NCBI GenBank assembly: GCA_035582835.1
Contig: JAYKAV010002918.1
Location: 469,777 to 533,776 of the forward strand
Reading direction: 5' to 3'
DNA from: Phoebastria nigripes
Lineage: Eukaryota > Chordata > Aves > Procellariiformes > Diomedeidae
Length of the DNA: 64,000 nt
Both the position numbers and the translations under genes were made by a program. The notes below the pieces were generated by a model. That model did not search any database, was not told the origin of the DNA, and worked only from the letters and a program-made list of their open reading frames with translations. The stretch's first letter is position 1, and each line of letters starts with the position of its first letter. Shown piece after piece: positions 59,480-64,000 of the stretch.

Positions 59480-59700
59480 CATGATGTTCTAAGTCTTATG
59501 CTGGAGATGCTATTAATTGTAATTCAATTGCTCTAGCGCTGGGTAGCAGCCAATGCTGTAATGGATTTTAAAGACAAAGGAGCTGCTCTTCTGTGTAAGC
59601 GATGCTGGCGATGCAAATTGTCCTAATGGCATAGTGGTTAACCAGGATGCTGGAAAGCTCAAAGAATGATTTTACCCTTACAAGGAGTTTTAACATTAAA
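59480..59700. promoter_or_regulatory. Candidate conserved element with SOX-like and POU octamer motifs
   Basis: ATTAATTGTAATTCAATTG lies at 59512-59530, a SOX-type ACAAAG at 59574-59579 and a perfect octamer ATGCAAAT at 59611-59618. CpGs are present in AGCGCT, AGCGAT and GGCGATG. No repeat was recognised. This mix is typical of vertebrate developmental enhancers, but conservation cannot be tested here. Confidence 0.28.
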
Positions 59701-61984
59701 GAAGCTGTTTAGAAGGTAGCAGCAGTGCAAAGAAGGTGCTTCAACTAAGGCAGCTTTGCAAGGTCAGGAGTAAAGCAAAGGTACTCATGAGAGAAGGGAG
59801 AAGGACAGAGGAAGATTGTTTAACAGCATGAATATCAAGGCAGAGAAGCAAAGATGCCTCTAAGTACACAGAGAATTGTTTGGACAGAGTTCCTCCAGCT
59901 CACCAGTTTTCCCATTCAGGAAAAGAAGTAGCATAACCATCTTCCATGGTCAACCCGCTTCTGGTGTGTCAGAGAGGGCAGGGGAGCACTGGAAGCACTG
60001 CCTCCTCTGAACAGCCCTTAGAACTCAGCTGGGGAATGGCTTGGAGGCATTGCACAAGAGGGATGCATCTTCAGCCCCATCTCCAGGTGTCCAAGGCTGG
60101 GAGAGGTCAAAGAACNCCCTGAAAGTTGAACACAGTGAGAGATGTGCCAGCATTAGGGAGAAGAAACCTGTAGCCAAGAATATGGAGAAAGCATTGATCC
60201 TGTTCCACTCAAACAAAAAACATATTTGGACGTGGATAAGGCATCTAGCATTGCTTCATAGCAACCATTCTTCTATTCTTTGGAAAAGAAAGCCCGTAAA
60301 GGGCAATGATGGAACAAACTGTGCTCCAAGGGCAAGTAATATTAAATGTGAGCCAGATCGTGGCTCAAACTAGAAGTCTCTACCCATGCCTGGGAAACAT
60401 TCAGCTTTAGCTAACGAGCTGTTTGCAAGACACAAGAAACAAAGGCAAACAAATGTAAACAATGGCCTCAAGCTACAGCTGGTAGTGAGACATTTTGTAT
60501 CTGCACTCCCAGACTATGAAAGATAGATCTAAGGTTATAAGCAGATCACTATAAACTTAAAGCATTAGTCCCAAAGTTAAGTTTTCTCTTCTCTTCATAC
60601 AGCCTGCCAGTTTAAAGCTTTCTTACAGCTTCTGCTTGATCTGTGCTTCGGTTGTGCGCTCTGAGTTTTTTCATTACTTGGGATTACTTATTAAATTCTT
60701 TGTGTGAGCAAAATTCCAACTGGAATTGAACTGCGATTCTCTGACTGCAGGGTATTGTGCTTGGTTATAAACTGTAAAAGGAGGCACATTGAATAAATGG
60801 CTGCGATTCTGAAATGCTAAGAATGCNTAGGAGGAACTCTGGGCAGAGCAGACCTATGAGATGTGATGATTTTTTTCCTCAAGGTTTTTCCAATAACNCC
60901 ATGAATAGAGCATAGGATTAGGACATGAAAGCCCTAAAGCAAATCGCTGCTCTGTCCTGGGAAGAATAAGGAGTTGAACTAAACTCTGCCTTTGCAGGTG
61001 AAAGATAAAACATTGAAAAGTTATCTCACTGCTCTGAATCACTAGACAGGTGCTTCTCTAAGCAAAAATCCATCTGGACCCATTAAATATAGGACTCCAA
61101 GGCCACTGGTCTCAAATCTGGCATCATATGCTCCCATACAGCCATTATGACCCTGATTCAAAACCTCCTCCCAAATTTCCTACTACTGATTTTATTGCCA
61201 ATTTGACCATGACCAAAGAACATAATTTTTTAACTTAGTGTATACTAGCCTATAGTGCTATTCCCTCCATATGGTCCAGAGAAGCTGATTTCTCCCTGTT
61301 CTCTCTGGCACAAGGTAGGTAGGATCTGATCTGACCTGGTGAAGTCCCCTATAGCTAATCATTAGCTATTTTATTAGAACTGGCGAGGGAAGGGTGACAC
61401 TTCTGCAAGGAGCAGTCCCTGGAGCTCAAACAGAGAGGACAGGGCAGATGCTGCAATGGGCAGATAAGTTCACGTGTTGTTGAGAGGGATCATAGGACTG
61501 GGCCAGACCTCATCACCTCTGTTTTTCACAGTCCCTGGGCTTTGATTACAAACTGTTATAAAGCAGATGGAAAATTGTAGGCATGTAGGCATCTCCACTG
61601 GAGCCAATCTTCTTAAAATTGCCCAGGCTCTTCAAATGCCATCTATTTTCACAGGATTAATCTAAATGTACAGCATGAGGGGAAACAGGATTCGNCCCAC
61701 TAACACTGCTACTTGGGCCTGTGTGTGTGAGATGCGATGGAAATCAATAATCCTCCCAGACTCCAAAAACTCCAAACTAACTGATCATCTCACCTCTACA
61801 AAGGACATTCACCATGTTCTGTAATGGTGGCTTTCCTCCCTCGATGTAATGGATAGATGCCTGAAGTAAACACGGTGTCCATATTCCTGTCTCTAGGACA
61901 CTAGTAGAATCAGCATGGGAGGCTCCCACGGGTTCTGAAGTGACCAGGGAAGTCTTATTTTCTTTAAGAGGATAGAAGAGGTGA

Positions 61985-62012
61985 ATATCTATATATTAAC
62001 ATATATAGATAT
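61985..62012. repeat. Perfect 12-bp AT-rich inverted repeat
   Basis: ATATCTATATAT at 61985-61996 and ATATATAGATAT at 62001-62012 are exact reverse complements around a 4-base TAAC loop. The element could extrude as a cruciform. No flanking transposon ends were seen. Confidence 0.85.
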
Positions 62013-64000
62013 ACATAACAAACGAAGCATGCAAAAATATGAATTTGTTAGTCACAAAGCAGAAAGGAATACACATTTCGTGGAAACAGTTGCAATTTTT
62101 CTGCCTTCTATTTTTTTTTAATTTGAATGTCTCTGCTGATTAGCCTTTTCCGTGGGAGTCAGAGAATGACTGGGCTTGAGAGCTGAACTCCTGTTCATCT
62201 CAGCAGAAGCACTGCATCGACTCAGACCGGGCAAGAGGCAGGAAACTGGTCTTGTCCTTACTTGACCTATTTTGTAAGCAGAGGACATAAACCTGCAGAT
62301 CTCTTCTTGGTATTCTTAATTACCCCGAAGGATTCCAGATTAGAAAGAGAAGGTTTTGTTTATTTTGTCCTGCTGAGAAATCCTCCCTCCTGTAGTATTT
62401 TATAATCAGTTTGCTCCTAGAAGTGCTTGGCCCAAAGTCAGGCTCAGAAGACACAAGGTAGAGGAATAAGCTGCAAGCTTAGTGGTGGCTAAGACATCAC
62501 TTGAGGGAGACCTTCACTGCAAACAGCTAAACTGAGAGATGTGAAATTCTTCCTCAACTTTTATGTTTGTAATCTAAAATTATGTTGCTGAAGAGAGTCT
62601 GATTTATGTGTCTAGAAGGGAACATGATTATTATTTTCCAGTGCCTTTCAGAAGCACCTGAGATGAAGCAAGGACCAAACAAAACTGCTACATCAGAAGA
62701 ATTAAATTGTCTCTTTATTTTAAAGCGTCAGTAAAATTAGCAGGCTTTGAAATTTCACTGCTGCAAAAAGATTGGTTTCTTTCTTTAAATCTCCCCAAAG
62801 ATAATCTGGATAATACATTTTTTAAGGATACAAAGTAATCTAGTTTCATTTCCTACTCACTGGGGGGAAAAATATGTTTTTAAATGGAAAATTATCCATT
62901 TTGAATGGAATCTGGATATAAAGGCCAGTTAAGCCCCTTCAGAAATAATCAAACCCATATTATTGTCAACTCCTTTAAAGAGACATTTCTACAATAATTT
63001 CTGAGTGATATTCTTTATCCCTTTCTTGTTGCAAAGCCTTTCTTTCTATTGCTAAAACCCATGGGTTTTGTGAGTTATGACGGTTCTTTGCTGGGTGTTT
63101 TATGAGATAAATACATAGTCCTGTGCATGCTGCAACATTTTGGTTGAATCATTTCTGTACAGGCGGCACATTCAGCATTGTGTAATGTCTTTCAAACCAG
63201 CCTCACACTGATGAAGCTGTCATAAATCACGGTTTGGGCTATTACCCAGGTTCTGTTTATAAGGTAGTTCAACCACTCTACATGACACAGACCGCACAAA
63301 ATTACCTTAGCTCTTCCTCTCTGCTTTCCAAGGCACTCCCTTTCCATAGCAGTATACAATAGACAGAAGTGGAGACATCTTAGCTTCTTGTGGATTTGGG
63401 ATGCTTGAGGAACAAAGCTAAGAGAAGGAGAGAAAGTCAATTCTCCTACTAGGAGAGAATTAAAGCTGTGGTAGGTCTCTGTGCTGTGGCTGGTAATGGA
63501 TCCAGAAATCCAGACCTGACCCAGAAAACTCAGCTGCTTGACAAACCATTAATAATTTCCATGACAGGAAGGAAGAGTCCTCCAAAAACCTCCTCAGCTT
63601 TCCCCATCCTCCTTAAATCTCCCTCCTCCTACAATGCCTGCAAGGCTCAGCAGTCACTCAGTGCTAAGGAGTGTGGAGGAAGTCCCAGTCATTAGTATCT
63701 GAGCTCTGACTGAGCAGGATAGCAAAAAATGAGTCTCCAGATGACAAAACAATTGATTCCAAGTGCCCCTAATATCTCTTAAAGGCCTAGTTCCTTACAT
63801 CACCTTCTCCTGCACAGAAATAACAACTGTCAATCAGCATTAACATGATACTCACTGTCAAGAAAAAGCAGTGTAGTAAATGAGTAAGTTACCCATCTCC
63901 GAGGTGCTCTGAGCTGTCATACAGAAGGACAGGTCTTTGGTGTGACAGCAGCACTATTATTGCTTGGCAAAGCTAAACCCACTAATTCTGACTGGGACAT

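Larger units (their letters stand above)
58883..64000. other. Non-coding stretch to the end of the window
   Basis: The stretch contains the candidate element at 59480-59700 and the AT palindrome at 61985. 62700-63000 is AT-rich with no clear motif. No frame longer than about 110 codons occurs and no exon was recognised. Confidence 0.65.

Noticed and set aside
59627..59637. TGGCATAGTGG, a perfect tRNA A-box
   Set aside because: No GGTTCGA-type B-box follows at a suitable distance and no cloverleaf can be drawn. It is more likely chance or a decayed tRNA-derived SINE head.
1..64000. CRISPR arrays, operons, phage or bacterial defence systems
   Set aside because: There are no regularly spaced repeats, no long adjacent coding frames and no ribosome-binding pattern. 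The retroelements show vertebrate (bird) DNA.

Overview
The window is bird genomic DNA, almost certainly non-coding (intergenic or deep intronic). Two landmarks show this. A solo long terminal repeat at 53230-53823 belongs to a family I recognise as common in bird genomes. A 3' end of a CR1 LINE at 58813-58882 carries the CR1-type ATTCTATG terminal octamer twice. Sparse CpG, many short unrelated open frames, old degraded SINE-like fragments and short simple repeats fit this picture. About 45 scattered single N bases mark unresolved positions.

I find no protein-coding exon, tRNA, rRNA, CRISPR array or bacterial-type gene that I can support. The longest open frames (251 codons at 39639-40394 plus; 182 codons at 45970-46518 minus; 154 codons at 12645-13109 minus) resemble no family I know and look like chance openings.

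Layout. 1-4830 is featureless apart from purine runs and one MIR-like tail. 4840-6220 alternates CpG-enriched and very AT-rich DNA. 6221-24880 is unique-looking DNA with MIR-like fragments, small microsatellites and a few AT-rich blocks that look like candidate conserved non-coding elements. 24881-29700 has more such blocks and one old sauropsid-type dispersed repeat. 34660-35440 is the most distinctive unique segment: near-expected CpG frequency at only 48% GC, plus four TAATTA sites, which is my best enhancer candidate. 35441-53224 holds low-copy remnants, imperfect TG/CA tracts and palindromes. 53225-53828 is the solo LTR with its target duplications. 54592-54635 is a short minisatellite, 55663 a CTCF-like site and 57528-57581 a 54-bp poly(A) tract. 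58745-58882 is a hairpin-forming ATGCCCACA cluster abutting the CR1 end. 58883-64000 holds another enhancer-like block (59480-59700) and an AT palindrome.

No set of genes works together here. The functional content, if any, is regulatory. The rest is a fossil record of retroelements of different ages: recent-looking LTR, CR1 tail, then much older MIR-like and sauropsid-type repeats. I found no clear new biological system. The main leads are the CpG-retaining TAATTA cluster, the hairpin cluster next to the CR1 end, the unusual number of MIR-like tails for a bird, and a possible undescribed T/A-rich dispersed repeat.
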